Source: Bdellovibrio sp. GT3 (GTDB lineage: Bacteria > Bdellovibrionota > Bdellovibrionia > Bdellovibrionales > Bdellovibrionaceae). From it: DNA of 64,000 bases. Made by a program: the position numbers and the translations under genes. The stretch covers positions 1,024,001 through 1,088,000 of the forward strand of contig NZ_JBBNAD010000005.1 in assembly GCF_037996765.1 (NCBI RefSeq), in the 5' to 3' direction. Position 1 is the stretch's first letter. Each line of letters opens with the position of its first letter. The notes beneath the pieces are model-generated. The model did no database searches and was not told the origin of the DNA. It worked only from the letters and a program-made list of their open reading frames with translations. Of the stretch, positions 1 through 8,791 are shown piece after piece.

Positions 1-98
1 GGCACCTGTTCATCTTTCAAGCATCTAAAATGGCTTATAAACGATTGGTTCTATTTGAGAAAGTCTTCCGATGGCAGGGAGTTTGAAGGTTGTTGGGA

Positions 99-2057
99 AT
101 GATGAAAACACCCAATTTCAAACATTTGCTAGCCATGACCCTTCCGCTGTTTACTGTGGTTTCGGCCCAGGCTTTTGAATACCAGGTGGTGACTCCACTT
201 TCTTCATCACAAAAACTAGCTGTTCAGGACTTGTTAAAGCAAGCTGAGCAGAAGCTTCCGGAAACTTTGAAATCCGCACTTGGAACCGTTGCGGTTCGCT
301 TTGATAAACTTCCATCATTTGGTCTGCAGTCGGCCCTGGGTAAAGCCAGCTTCCAAGGTCGTGACCTGACTCTGGATAACAGCACTTTGGGTGAAATCGT
401 CAAAGGTCCTCTTAATTCCAAAAAGACCGATCGCAAACATAAAACCATGTATGCGGAAATTCTTGCGACTGTTTTGCATGAAACCACTCACCTGTATGAT
501 TTTGCCAATGTTCACAGTGATTCTGAAAAGGAAATGATCAGACGCTGTGATACCAAATTTGCAAAATCCAAGGATGATCGTATCCGTGATGGAGCTCGTC
601 CCTATGCCTGCAAATACTACGAGGACATGACAACGTCGTTCTCTAAAAATCCGTATTTCCTTCAGGTCGCAGGTTGGGCTGGTCAACCAGAGAACGGTTT
701 GAATCAACGCACTCCGGATCTTTATGAGTTGCAAAATCCAAAAGAGTATCTTGCAGTGAATATGGAATACTTCCTTATGGATCCGCAGTTTAAATGCCGT
801 CGTCCAGGCATGTACAAAGTATTGTCCAGCCAGTTCCAGCATATTCCTTTCAAGGATGTGACTTGTGAGCAGGAGTTGGGCTATGTGATTCCAAACAGCT
901 CCTATAAATTGGCACAAGTTCTTTCAATTGATCCGAATCGCGTTTACCAGGTTCACTATCTGTTTGCCGAAAAAGGCAGTGACCTTTCCGCCGGATGGGG
1001 ACATGCGATGGTGCGTTTGGTTACTTGCTCGCCACAACGTAAGTTTGTGGGACCGGATTGCCTTCGTGATGTCGAATATCATCTGGTTCTTAGCTATCGC
1101 GCATTCGTCGACTCTTTGCAGTTGAATGCTTGGGCGGGATTGGTTGGAGACTACCCTTCGCGGTTATTTATTCTTCCTTTGAATCAGGTAATTGATGAAT
1201 ACGCGAAAACTCAGTTCCGTGCTTTGCGCAGTTTGCCTTTGGCCCTGACGCGTGCACAGATTCAGAATCTGATTGAGCGTTCTGTTGAAATTCACTGGGG
1301 CTACAACGGCCAGTATAAGTTTATTACGAATAATTGTGCGACCGAGACCATGGATTTGTTGCAGTCGGTTCTATTGTCGCCAGCCATCATGAATACGGAA
1401 ATTAAAACGCCAAAAGGCCTGTATGATGTTCTTTTAAAGCAAGGCATAGGCAATGAACGCGTGTTCTTTGATATGAAATCCGCGTTGGAATTGGGCTACT
1501 ATTTCGATTCCTATGAAGAGCGCTACAGTAAGACTTTCCAGATAATTCATGAAGCTGGTTTGACAGGCGCCAAGGATTTTAAACAATGGGTGGAATCAAC
1601 TGCGGCTTATCGTAGTGGAATCATCAAAGGCATTAATAAATCTCAAGCCAACTATAAGAAAGTTACGGCATCTTTGTTCGTGTTGGAGCTTGCAGCACAA
1701 AGACAGCTACAGAATGCGATCATGCAGGAATTGACTCAAGTGATTTCTGAGTCACAGAAGCAGAGTGGAAACTCAAAAAGCACCGGGGTGAAGGCAGCGG
1801 ATAACTATCTTGCGCTTTCTCAACTTTTTGCGAAGCCATCCTCCTTTTTGCCAAGAGGTTCCGGCTATGGTTTGCCGGACTCCAAAGAAATGTCCCAGGC
1901 ATCGGCTTTAGTGGATCAAAAAGCCGACGAGTCCGTGGAGATTTCCAAGGAAACTCAAAGGATAGCTGATCAGTTGACGGATCCGATGCTTCTGAAAGAA
2001 GTCGAAACAAGTAACGAAAATATTAAATTGCTACAGACGCTGCTTCGCGAGAAGTAG
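99..2057 (+). CDS. Secreted metalloprotease-like protein with C-terminal DUF4105 domain
   Basis: A signal peptide is visible (basic start, hydrophobic run ending near AQA), so the protein is probably periplasmic or exported. Near residue 127 there is an HETTH motif, the HExxH zinc-protease signature, with acidic residues about 90 residues later (NPKEY, NMEYF) that could supply a third ligand. The second half resembles DUF4105: GWGHAMVRL, a Y-x-x-F region, then NNCATETMDLL. The C-terminal ~150 residues are helical and charged. The ATG at 99 was chosen because GAAGG lies 9 bases upstream; a TTG at 90 and an ATG at 102 are also possible. Substrate unknown; a role in cell-wall or host-protein processing is inference. 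The following gene starts 14 bases after the stop and is probably co-transcribed. Confidence 0.8.
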   Translation: MMKTPNFKHLLAMTLPLFTVVSAQAFEYQVVTPLSSSQKLAVQDLLKQAEQKLPETLKSALGTVAVRFDKLPSFGLQSALGKASFQGRDLTLDNSTLGEIVKGPLNSKKTDRKHKTMYAEILATVLHETTHLYDFANVHSDSEKEMIRRCDTKFAKSKDDRIRDGARPYACKYYEDMTTSFSKNPYFLQVAGWAGQPENGLNQRTPDLYELQNPKEYLAVNMEYFLMDPQFKCRRPGMYKVLSSQFQHIPFKDVTCEQELGYVIPNSSYKLAQVLSIDPNRVYQVHYLFAEKGSDLSAGWGHAMVRLVTCSPQRKFVGPDCLRDVEYHLVLSYRAFVDSLQLNAWAGLVGDYPSRLFILPLNQVIDEYAKTQFRALRSLPLALTRAQIQNLIERSVEIHWGYNGQYKFITNNCATETMDLLQSVLLSPAIMNTEIKTPKGLYDVLLKQGIGNERVFFDMKSALELGYYFDSYEERYSKTFQIIHEAGLTGAKDFKQWVESTAAYRSGIIKGINKSQANYKKVTASLFVLELAAQRQLQNAIMQELTQVISESQKQSGNSKSTGVKAADNYLALSQLFAKPSSFLPRGSGYGLPDSKEMSQASALVDQKADESVEISKETQRIADQLTDPMLLKEVETSNENIKLLQTLLREK

Positions 2058-2071
2058 GAAAGGGTGACCCT

Positions 2072-2488
2072 ATGAAAAAAGCGGTTTTAACAACAATCAT
2101 TTTGCTTACTGGTGTATCTGCGATGGCTCAATACTATCCAGGTCCTGTCCCACCTCCGGCTCCAGGCCCGGTATACTACCCAGGTGGCGGTGGTCATGGT
2201 CATGGTGGTGGACATCACGGTCGTTCCAATGAAGACGAAGCCATGTCGGCGATGAGTGCAGCGACGGGTGCCATGTTTTTATCTTTGGCGAGTATCTGCT
2301 CAACAGGTCCAGGCTGCCACTACAAACAGTTGATTAACAGCGCGAAAGACGACGCGGCTTTGTTCCTTGTGGACGGAACAAAAGGTGCCAAACTGGTAAA
2401 AGCTCTTGAGGAATTGCGTGCAGCGGTTCCAACAGATAAGAGTTCTGATACGCAGTTGGCGGAAGCGATCCTGAACTTCAACGAATAG
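2072..2488 (+). CDS. Small secreted Pro/Gly/His-rich protein
   Basis: 138 codons with a clear signal peptide (MKKAVLTTIILLTGVSAMA). The mature N-terminus is a low-complexity Pro/Gly/Tyr stretch, then a Gly-His repeat (GGHGHGGGHHG) that could bind metal. The C-terminal ~80 residues are helical with two cysteines (ICSTGPGC). It sits 14 bases behind the metalloprotease-like gene with an AAAGG-type ribosome site, so they probably form a two-gene operon. Family not recognised. Secretion is well supported; metal binding is only suggested by composition. Confidence 0.75.
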   Translation: MKKAVLTTIILLTGVSAMAQYYPGPVPPPAPGPVYYPGGGGHGHGGGHHGRSNEDEAMSAMSAATGAMFLSLASICSTGPGCHYKQLINSAKDDAALFLVDGTKGAKLVKALEELRAAVPTDKSSDTQLAEAILNFNE

Positions 2489-2511
2489 CCGCATCTCGAC
2501 CCGACCAAGGA

Positions 2512-2539
2512 CCGAGTCAGGAATCACTGCCTGACTCGG
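2512..2539 (+). terminator. Hairpin after the first operon
   Basis: A perfect 10-bp inverted repeat (CCGAGTCAGG / CCTGACTCGG) with an 8-base loop lies 23 bases after the stop of the small secreted protein. No clear U-tract follows, so it may act as an mRNA 3'-end stabiliser or a weak terminator. Confidence 0.5.
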
Positions 2540-2568
2540 CCTGAAAACAAATCTAAAATAAGAGCGCT

Positions 2569-3462
2569 ATGTCGAATGATCCAAACGCTCTTAAAGAACG
2601 CATCTCAGATTTAGAACATGAACTCGCTGTCAAAGAAGCCGAGGTTCATCGTTATCGCCTGGAACTGGGCAAAGCCAATCAAGCTTTAGAGAAAATGATC
2701 ATGCAGATGAGCCAGGAATTGAAGATGGCTCAGACTCTGCAAAAAAAGCTTTCCCCCACTGAATTGCCAAACGTACAAGGATTCGAGTTCAGCACCAAAT
2801 TTTTGCCGGGCACTCGGTCCGGCGGGGACTACTTTGATATCTTCGAACATGAAGACAAACTCAAATTTGGCATTCTGATTTCTAGCGCGACGGGCTACTC
2901 ACTCTCATCGATGCTGCTTTCGGTTATCATTAAAATTTCATCTCAGATGGAAGCGCGTCGCGGCCTTGAAGCCCACAAGGTAGTGGGTATATTGGCTAAA
3001 GACGTTGTTCCAAATATTACGAATGAAGATCGCGCGAACATCTTTTACGGTATCGTCGATCGACGCAGTTATGAATTTCAGTATTGTTCAGTAGGTGACA
3101 TCGATGGATTTCACCAGATATACGGCAAGGAAGGTCTTTCTGAGCTCATGGCGACAGGACCAAGCCTTGGTAAGGATTTTAACACGGAGCCTCAAAGTCG
3201 CACGGTGCAATTGAATCCCCGTGATAGACTGATACTGGCTACTGAAGGACTTAAAAACTCTCAAAACTCATTGGGAGTTGGCTGGGGCGGGCACAATCTG
3301 ATGGATGCCATATCCAAGGCACCTCGTCAGGGTGTTCACGAGCTGCGTAACGAGATTCTGTATTTGAATCAACAGTACACAGGCAAAGAAGACCCCGTTC
3401 GTGATCAGACTCTGATCGTCACTGAGGTGAAGGATCGAGTGATCAAGCTTGCCAAGAACTAG
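2569..3462 (+). CDS. RsbU/SpoIIE-type phosphatase-like protein with degraded metal site
   Basis: 297 residues: an N-terminal coiled coil (about 5-60), then a PPM/SpoIIE-like fold. Family members dephosphorylate anti-sigma-factor antagonists using Asp-bound Mn/Mg. The first motif GGDYFD (85-90) is kept, and the AQTLQKKLSPTELP lead-in is typical. The usual D-V-S-G-H-G motif reads S-S-A-T-G-Y (105-110), losing its Asp, and the late T-D-G motif reads T-E-G. It is therefore probably a pseudophosphatase or a binding scaffold. No sensor domain other than the coiled coil is visible. Its partner switch proteins are not in the window. Confidence 0.75.
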   Translation: MSNDPNALKERISDLEHELAVKEAEVHRYRLELGKANQALEKMIMQMSQELKMAQTLQKKLSPTELPNVQGFEFSTKFLPGTRSGGDYFDIFEHEDKLKFGILISSATGYSLSSMLLSVIIKISSQMEARRGLEAHKVVGILAKDVVPNITNEDRANIFYGIVDRRSYEFQYCSVGDIDGFHQIYGKEGLSELMATGPSLGKDFNTEPQSRTVQLNPRDRLILATEGLKNSQNSLGVGWGGHNLMDAISKAPRQGVHELRNEILYLNQQYTGKEDPVRDQTLIVTEVKDRVIKLAKN

Positions 3463-3513
3463 CTGTTTTTATATGACTTATTTTATCTAATTCCACTGGA
3501 AAGGAACCCCACA

Positions 3514-4653
3514 ATGGCTGAAGTAAATATCTACGAAGGCGCCTTGGATAAAGGCTTAGAAGGCGTAGTAGCATGTACAACGAAAGTATCTTTTATCGTT
3601 GGCGATAATCTTAATTTCCGCGGTTACACAATCGACGATTTGGCTGCGAACTCCACATTCGAGGAAGTGACATACCTTCTTTGGAACGACAAGCTTCCAA
3701 ATGCTTCTGAATTGGAAACATTCTCTAAAGAGCTTCACGCTGAAATGGCGTTGTCTCCAGACTTTATCAAAGTTCTAAAAGGTATCCCAACTGACGTTCA
3801 CCCAATGGGTTGGTTGCGTACGGCTGTTTCTTTGATGGCTCACTACGATAAAGACGCTAACGACATGTCTGCTGAAGCAAACCTTCGCAAATCTGTTCGT
3901 TTGACTGCGAAAATGGGAACTCTTCTTTGTGCATTCGATGCAATCCGCAAAGGCAAAGAGCCTGTAGCTCCAAAAACTGACAAGTCTATGGCTTGGAACA
4001 TGATGTACATGCTTACTGGCGGCAAAGAGCCTAATGCTGAACACGTGAAAGTAATGGACACTTGCTTGATCCTTCACGCTGACCATGAGTTGAACTGCTC
4101 TGCATTCGCAACTCGCGTAACAGCTTCTTCATTGTCTGATCTTCACTCTGCAATCGTATCTGCGATTGGCGCCTTGAAAGGCCCTTTGCATGGCGGAGCG
4201 AATGAGCAAGTTATCTTGATGCTTCAAAAAATCGGCACAATGGATAAAGCTCAACAATTCGTAAAAGACGCTCTTCAAGCGAAAGAAAAAGTTATGGGTA
4301 TCGGTCACCGCGTATACAAAAACGGCGACCCTCGTGCTCGCATCCTTCGCGCTATGTCTGAAAAATTGACTAAAGCGGCTGGCATGGAAACTATGTACCA
4401 AATGTCGACTTTGATCGACGATACTATGTACAAAGAAAAAGGTTTGATGCCGAACGTGGATTTCTATTCTGCGACTGTGTACTTCTCAATGGGTATCCCA
4501 ACTGATTTGTTCACTCCAATCTTCGCAGCTTCTCGTATCTCTGGCTGGTGTGCACATGCATTCGAGCAATACGCGAACAACCGTATCTACCGTCCTCGTG
4601 GTAAATGGGCTGGTAAAGAAGGTTTGACTTGGAAACCTGCTAACCAAAGGTAG
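3514..4653 (+). CDS. gltA: Citrate synthase
   Basis: Condenses oxaloacetate and acetyl-CoA to citrate, the entry step of the TCA cycle, in the cytoplasm. 379 residues, the short form typical of Gram-positive-type/methylcitrate-synthase-like enzymes rather than the ~430-residue E. coli enzyme. Family signatures are present: HADHELNCSAF with a catalytic His, GPLHGGANE, and MGIGHRVYKNGDPRARIL. The C-terminus contains the FTPIFAASRISGW region. Codon use is strongly biased (GGT, CGT, GCT, CTT), pointing to high expression. A GGAAAGGAAC ribosome site precedes the ATG. A 2-methylcitrate synthase role cannot be excluded, but no prp genes are nearby. Confidence 0.95.
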   Translation: MAEVNIYEGALDKGLEGVVACTTKVSFIVGDNLNFRGYTIDDLAANSTFEEVTYLLWNDKLPNASELETFSKELHAEMALSPDFIKVLKGIPTDVHPMGWLRTAVSLMAHYDKDANDMSAEANLRKSVRLTAKMGTLLCAFDAIRKGKEPVAPKTDKSMAWNMMYMLTGGKEPNAEHVKVMDTCLILHADHELNCSAFATRVTASSLSDLHSAIVSAIGALKGPLHGGANEQVILMLQKIGTMDKAQQFVKDALQAKEKVMGIGHRVYKNGDPRARILRAMSEKLTKAAGMETMYQMSTLIDDTMYKEKGLMPNVDFYSATVYFSMGIPTDLFTPIFAASRISGWCAHAFEQYANNRIYRPRGKWAGKEGLTWKPANQR

Positions 4654-4657
4654 CATT

Positions 4658-4706
4658 CACTCCGGCGTTGCCGGAGTATTTTATTCACTCCGGTTTCGCC
4701 GGAGTA
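4658..4706 (+). repeat. Two tandem hairpin repeats after gltA
   Basis: Two near-identical palindromic units lie 28 bases apart at 4658-4678 and 4686-4706. Each has the form CACTCCGG, a short loop, then CCGGAGTA. Each folds into a 7-8 bp stem, and the first is followed by a short T-rich run. They probably protect the 3' end of the abundant gltA message or give a double stop ahead of the main terminator. Confidence 0.7.
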
Positions 4707-4730
4707 GGATTTGAAAAAACTTTGGTCTCA

Positions 4731-4761
4731 AAAGGGAGTCGTAAGACTCCCTTTTTTATTT
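4731..4761 (+). terminator. Rho-independent terminator of gltA
   Basis: A stem of GGGAGTC / GACTCCC with loop GTAA (4734-4751) is followed directly by TTTTTTATTT. This is the third hairpin in a row after citrate synthase. Confidence 0.85.
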
Positions 4762-4877
4762 GTAGGAATGCAGTCCATTCGTTTTGATTTCGAAATTTTC
4801 TGGCCGACGGCCTTGCTGACTCTAACATTCGAGCCATTGCGGTAAGAGTATGGAGGGAGAGCAAGGAGAATCTAGCT

Positions 4878-6446
4878 ATGAAAATACCCTGGAGAGTCTT
4901 TCTTGGTTCATTTGCCGTTGTGTGCCTCTTTGATGCAGAACCCGTCGGCGCTCAATACACTTCAGGTCCGAATGGCCAGCGCGAGTACTTTCCCGCCGCT
5001 GACTACATAGCCTTGTTCGAGAACATGAGTGTGGACGACATCCGAAATACAGTTTTACAATCCTGGATTCATGGCGTGAATCCGGCATATTATTGGCGCT
5101 CTGATATGGAAAAAGCATATCAATCAGGCGGAGCTACGGCGCCGGGTCTGAAAGCAAAAGCCGACGAATACTACTTGAGACTCTTGAAGGATGTTTCTGT
5201 GGGAAGTGTCAACCCAGAGCAGCTGGGACCTGATATTAAGCTTTCCAAAAAGAACTTCATTTCTGTCAAATACCTGCAGATGCTTGTGAATGCCAGCGGT
5301 AATAAGCCAAATCTTGTGATGGACAGTCTGGCGCCACAAAGTCCGCCTTACAATTCATTGAAGGCCGCCATGGCAAAGATTTATCCATCTTGCAGTGACG
5401 GAACCTGGGCGCCGCTGAAGCCTTTTAAAAAGGCCCTTAAATTCAATACTAAAAATCCTGCGGTCATCGACATTAAAAAACGCCTCAATCTGCTTGGCTA
5501 CCCAATTGGAAATTTTGATGAAACCTTTGACGCTGAAACGGTGCGGGCAATTAATGACATTCAATGGAATTTGCATTGGAAACCCGATGGTGTGTTGTCT
5601 CCAGGGGGCCGTACTTGGAAGTTCTTAAGTGTGTCGTGTAAAGATCGTACACGCCAGTTGCAAGCTGACATGGAAAAGATGCGATGGTTTCCACAAACTT
5701 TTCCTGAACGATATGTATTTGTAAATACGGCGATGACGTACTTCGGGATGGTGGATCGGGCGCAGCCTTACTCCATGGCATTTAAATCTATCAGTGGCCG
5801 TCCTGCCAGAAAAACTCCGACCATGGCCGACAGTATCGTGCGGGTCATTCTGAATCCATTCTGGGTGGTACCGCCTACGATCTTTATTGAAGACAAGGTT
5901 GAAGAGATCAAAAAGCTAAGCCGGTCGGAAATAAACCGTTACTTTGACTCGCACAACTACGAAGTTTGGAACAGGGAGTTCACGAAGCGGTTGGATCCTG
6001 CAAGTATCGACTGGTGGGCGATTGATTCCGGCGCGGATGCAAATATCTACATTCGACAAAAGCCACATATGGGAAATGCCTTGGGAGTGGTCAAGTTTGA
6101 TCTCACCAACTCATACTCCATTTATTTGCATGATACCAACCAACGGGAATTGTTTGCGCAAGCAAACAGGCAGCTAAGTTCGGGCTGTGTGCGATTGGAA
6201 AAACCTTTGGATCTGGCGGAGTATCTGCTGAAGGGAACGGAGTGGGATCGCCAGGCAATTGAAAGCACCGTAGCGCAACCCGGTCAGGTCATGACCAAGG
6301 ATACTAAGATCAGATTGCCGCAGGCGATGCCGGTCTATATCGGCTTTATTACCTCGCAAATGTTTTCGGATCGCGTGATCCGGTTTGCAGAGGATTCGTA
6401 TAAGCAAAATTCAGCAATTCTATCGTTGATGCGAGCGCCTTTCTAG
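4878..6446 (+). CDS. Periplasmic L,D-transpeptidase (YcbB/LdtD type)
   Basis: 522 residues, exported by an N-terminal signal peptide ending near VGAQ. A peptidoglycan-binding domain lies at about 195-250 (DIKKRLNLLGYPIGNFDETFD). The YkuD catalytic domain follows, with HDTNQRELF and the SSGCVRLE motif in which Cys437 is the predicted nucleophile. Length and order match the YcbB/LdtD class, which forms 3-3 crosslinks in peptidoglycan. In a predator such enzymes may act on its own wall or on prey wall; the sequence does not say which. The gene stands alone, with the gltA terminator upstream and a convergent stress-protein gene downstream. Confidence 0.88.
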   Translation: MKIPWRVFLGSFAVVCLFDAEPVGAQYTSGPNGQREYFPAADYIALFENMSVDDIRNTVLQSWIHGVNPAYYWRSDMEKAYQSGGATAPGLKAKADEYYLRLLKDVSVGSVNPEQLGPDIKLSKKNFISVKYLQMLVNASGNKPNLVMDSLAPQSPPYNSLKAAMAKIYPSCSDGTWAPLKPFKKALKFNTKNPAVIDIKKRLNLLGYPIGNFDETFDAETVRAINDIQWNLHWKPDGVLSPGGRTWKFLSVSCKDRTRQLQADMEKMRWFPQTFPERYVFVNTAMTYFGMVDRAQPYSMAFKSISGRPARKTPTMADSIVRVILNPFWVVPPTIFIEDKVEEIKKLSRSEINRYFDSHNYEVWNREFTKRLDPASIDWWAIDSGADANIYIRQKPHMGNALGVVKFDLTNSYSIYLHDTNQRELFAQANRQLSSGCVRLEKPLDLAEYLLKGTEWDRQAIESTVAQPGQVMTKDTKIRLPQAMPVYIGFITSQMFSDRVIRFAEDSYKQNSAILSLMRAPF

Positions 6447-6465
6447 GGCGCTCAAAGATCAGAAA

Positions 6466-7359
6466 CTACTTACTGTTGGAGCGAATAACTATCGTCGGGA
6501 TGGAGCTGTTCTTGATCGTATCCCGGGCCGTGCTTCCCAGGAAAGCCTTAACAAATGAGCTTCTTCCATGGGTGCCCATAACCAGATACTGATATCCACC
6601 TTTGCTGGTTTCAGCAGTGATCGCTACCTGTGAGCTGGCGCTGTTGTCATCAATTTTGAACGAGCATTTCACACCGTCCACTTTGAAAAGTTTGACCTTC
6701 TTCTTAAGGGCTTCCAACGATTTTGAATTCAACGTGTTGATGGTACCTTCATCGATAAAATTAGTTCCAGACATTGCGGCGTACTGATCAGCAATGCGCA
6801 GAGTTTCCACTGAGGAGTAAAGCAATACGACCTCGGCCTTGAGGGCTTTTGCCAGTCTTTTCGCATAAGCTTCAGCGCGGCGACTGTTGTTGGTAAGATC
6901 GGTTGCCACCAGTATTTTACCTTTGTCGGTCGGTGCTTTGATTACTTTGGGGCCAATGACCATGATTGGCACGATGGCATTTCTGACGACTTCTTCGGCA
7001 ACGCTACCCAGAAAAAATCTCTCCAGTCCCTTTTTTCCCTGACTCCCCAAAACAATCATTCCGGGCGCAGGAGAAGTATTTTCGAGCCTGAATATCTCGT
7101 CGACTGGATTTCCGTAGGCTTCCACAACTTGAACTTTAGGGTTGTTTTGGCGAGCCATATCCAGGGATTTTCTGATGCGCTCGCGGTCGGCGGATTTCAA
7201 AGTGATATCGATAGGGTTTTGAACATACAGAAGTTTTACGGGTGCTTTTAACTGGGTTGCAAGACCCAACCCGCATTGTCGAATCAGCTCAGACCTTTTT
7301 TTAGCCCCGGGGGTTACATCCAGCACGTCATCGGCAATTAACATATACTTGCTCGCCAT
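6466..7359 (-). CDS. Tandem universal stress protein (two UspA domains)
   Basis: Two UspA domains in tandem (about 1-145 and 150-297). Each ends in a nucleotide-binding type loop, VLGSQGKKGLERFFLGSVAEEV and VMGTHGRSSFVKAFLGSTARD, close to the G-2x-G-9x-G-S/T pattern of ATP-binding Usps. A cytoplasmic stress or energy-sensing role is inferred from the family. The ATG at 7359 is preferred over the GTG at 7365 because GGAGG sits 5 bases before it. Transcribed convergently with the L,D-transpeptidase, with about 20 bases between the stops. Confidence 0.9.
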   Translation of the reverse strand: MASKYMLIADDVLDVTPGAKKRSELIRQCGLGLATQLKAPVKLLYVQNPIDITLKSADRERIRKSLDMARQNNPKVQVVEAYGNPVDEIFRLENTSPAPGMIVLGSQGKKGLERFFLGSVAEEVVRNAIVPIMVIGPKVIKAPTDKGKILVATDLTNNSRRAEAYAKRLAKALKAEVVLLYSSVETLRIADQYAAMSGTNFIDEGTINTLNSKSLEALKKKVKLFKVDGVKCSFKIDDNSASSQVAITAETSKGGYQYLVMGTHGRSSFVKAFLGSTARDTIKNSSIPTIVIRSNSK

Positions 7360-7461
7360 AAACACCTCCGAATACTATTGTACTCCTTGTCAGAGTCGAA
7401 TGTCATTGCCTGAGTTTTGTCTCACTTCTATACTTTGAGGGCTAAAGAAGTGAGGGAGCAA

Positions 7462-7854
7462 ATGGCTTCAATTTTTACTAAGATTATCGCTGGTGAATTG
7501 CCTTGTTATAAAATCTATGAAGACGACAAAGTATTGTCGTTTTTGGCATTGGATCAGGTGAATTTGGGACATACTTTGGTCATTACCAAAGAAGAGTTCA
7601 ATCATTGGACAGAAGTTCCTGCTGACACTTATGCGCATCTACATAAAGTGTCGCAGAAAATTGGAAAAGCAGTTTTAAAAGCTTCCGGATCTCCACGTGT
7701 GGGGCAAATTGTGGCGGGTTTCGAAGTCCCTCATTATCATCTGCATTTGATTCCGGCTTGGTCCATTCCTGATTTGGATTTTAAACGTGCACAACGCCGA
7801 TCTGATGCTGATATGAAGCAAATTCAGCAGGAAATCATCAAACACCTGGGGTAG
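7462..7854 (+). CDS. HIT family (histidine triad) nucleotide hydrolase/transferase
   Basis: A 130-residue protein with the diagnostic H-x-H-x-H motif in VPHYHLHLIPA near the C-terminus and the N-terminal CYKIYEDD region typical of Hint/HinT-like proteins. These hydrolyse AMP-lysine or AMP-amine conjugates or dinucleoside phosphates. The ATG at 7462 is chosen because GAGGGAGC lies just upstream; the frame is open to 7417. The DUF1653 gene begins 2 bases after the stop, so the two are translationally linked. Confidence 0.88.
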   Translation: MASIFTKIIAGELPCYKIYEDDKVLSFLALDQVNLGHTLVITKEEFNHWTEVPADTYAHLHKVSQKIGKAVLKASGSPRVGQIVAGFEVPHYHLHLIPAWSIPDLDFKRAQRRSDADMKQIQQEIIKHLG

Positions 7855-7856
7855 TC

Positions 7857-8090
7857 ATGCAAAAGCCTAAGGCTCCGGTCAGCGGTGCCATTTACAAACA
7901 TTATAAAGGCAAGTTCTATCGCGTGATTGGCGTGGGAAAGCATTCTGAAACGTTGGAAGATATCGTTCTGTATGAATGTTTGTATGAAAATTCACTGGGA
8001 AGACTTTGGGCGCGGCCCTTGGAGTTGTGGTCGTCACCTATTGAGGTCGATGGGAAAATGGTTCCGCGATTCGAGTTTCAGTATGAATAA
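7857..8090 (+). CDS. DUF1653 domain protein
   Basis: 77 residues that form essentially one DUF1653 domain: YKHYKGKFYRVIG, then a SETLEDIVLYECLY segment, then LWARPLELW and a C-terminal RFEF. The function of the family is unknown. It begins 2 bases after the HIT gene and ends at a strong terminator. Confidence 0.85.
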   Translation: MQKPKAPVSGAIYKHYKGKFYRVIGVGKHSETLEDIVLYECLYENSLGRLWARPLELWSSPIEVDGKMVPRFEFQYE

Positions 8091-8124
8091 AAAAATCCCC
8101 GCGTATCAGGCGGGGATTTTTTTT
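8091..8124. terminator. Bidirectional terminator
   Basis: AATCCCCGC and the matching GCGGGGATT form a stem flanked by an A-run on the left and a T-run on the right. It can therefore end both the DUF1653 gene (+) and the secreted protein gene on the minus strand. Confidence 0.88.
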
Positions 8125-8135
8125 GAAACTTTAAG

Positions 8136-8477
8136 TTACTCTGGGATTTGGCAGGAGACTTCAAGCAGAACGTCTCTTCTCCAGATTGTATTAACAACGG
8201 AGTCGCCGGCTTTTAACAAAGTTGCATCAGCGTAGTAACGGCCTTCACCAGCAATATCAAAAATTTCAAGGGAAACACGGCTGCCATCATTGTTGCGAAT
8301 GCGGAAACTGTAGCCATCAATGTCACCAATTTTACCGTAGCCGTTCAAAGTTGGTTTGATCACTGTTTCCAGTTGCAGATCATTGTTTTCAGTAACTGTG
8401 CAGGAAACCTTCAAGTCTGTGGCTTGCGCGGATGCGCCAATCAAAGTCATCAAAGCTGCCGTAATTAGAGTTTTCAT
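8136..8477 (-). CDS. Small secreted protein of unknown function
   Basis: 113 residues with a signal peptide (MKTLITAALMTLIGASAQA). The mature ~93 residues are predicted mostly beta, with one cysteine near each end (SCTV and SCQIPE) that could form a disulphide. A strong AAGGAGG ribosome site precedes the ATG. It resembles in style, not clearly in sequence, the small secreted protein at 48389-48757. No family recognised. Confidence 0.75.
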   Translation of the reverse strand: MKTLITAALMTLIGASAQATDLKVSCTVTENNDLQLETVIKPTLNGYGKIGDIDGYSFRIRNNDGSRVSLEIFDIAGEGRYYADATLLKAGDSVVNTIWRRDVLLEVSCQIPE

Positions 8478-8791
8478 CGTTCCTCCTTGAACATCCTAAA
8501 TTCGCAAATCTCCGACTCCGTCGGAGGGGTTTGTCATTCTTACAAGGGGCTTTCTTTTCTTCCCGACTGATTCTCAGTTGGTAGTCAGCGGGGAGCATAA
8601 TTCCAGGGTGAATTTGACGTTTGTTAAGGTCACCTATATGACTCCGCAAGCCCTTATTTATCTTTGCAGGCCTTTGCCTCGGAGAGTACTGATTTGAAGG
8701 AGCCGTGCATTCGTTCCGGTCGTTGCTCCAGTACGAATGCCAATCACTAATGTACTGGACGTTTGGGCCAGGCAATTTAACAGGAGACGAA
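8478..8791. other. Divergent intergenic region
   Basis: 314 bases between divergent genes. A perfect hairpin CTCCGAC-TCC-GTCGGAG lies at 8510-8526 near the minus-strand gene. A small inverted repeat ACTGA-TTC-TCAGT lies at 8566-8578. No open frame with a ribosome site is convincing here. Promoters for both flanking genes must lie in this stretch, but none is unambiguous. Confidence 0.5.

Noticed and set aside
8566-8578. ACTGA-TTC-TCAGT as a Fur box for the imelysin pair
   Set aside because: A short inverted repeat in a suggestive place, but it has little match to the Fur consensus beyond TGATT/TCA.
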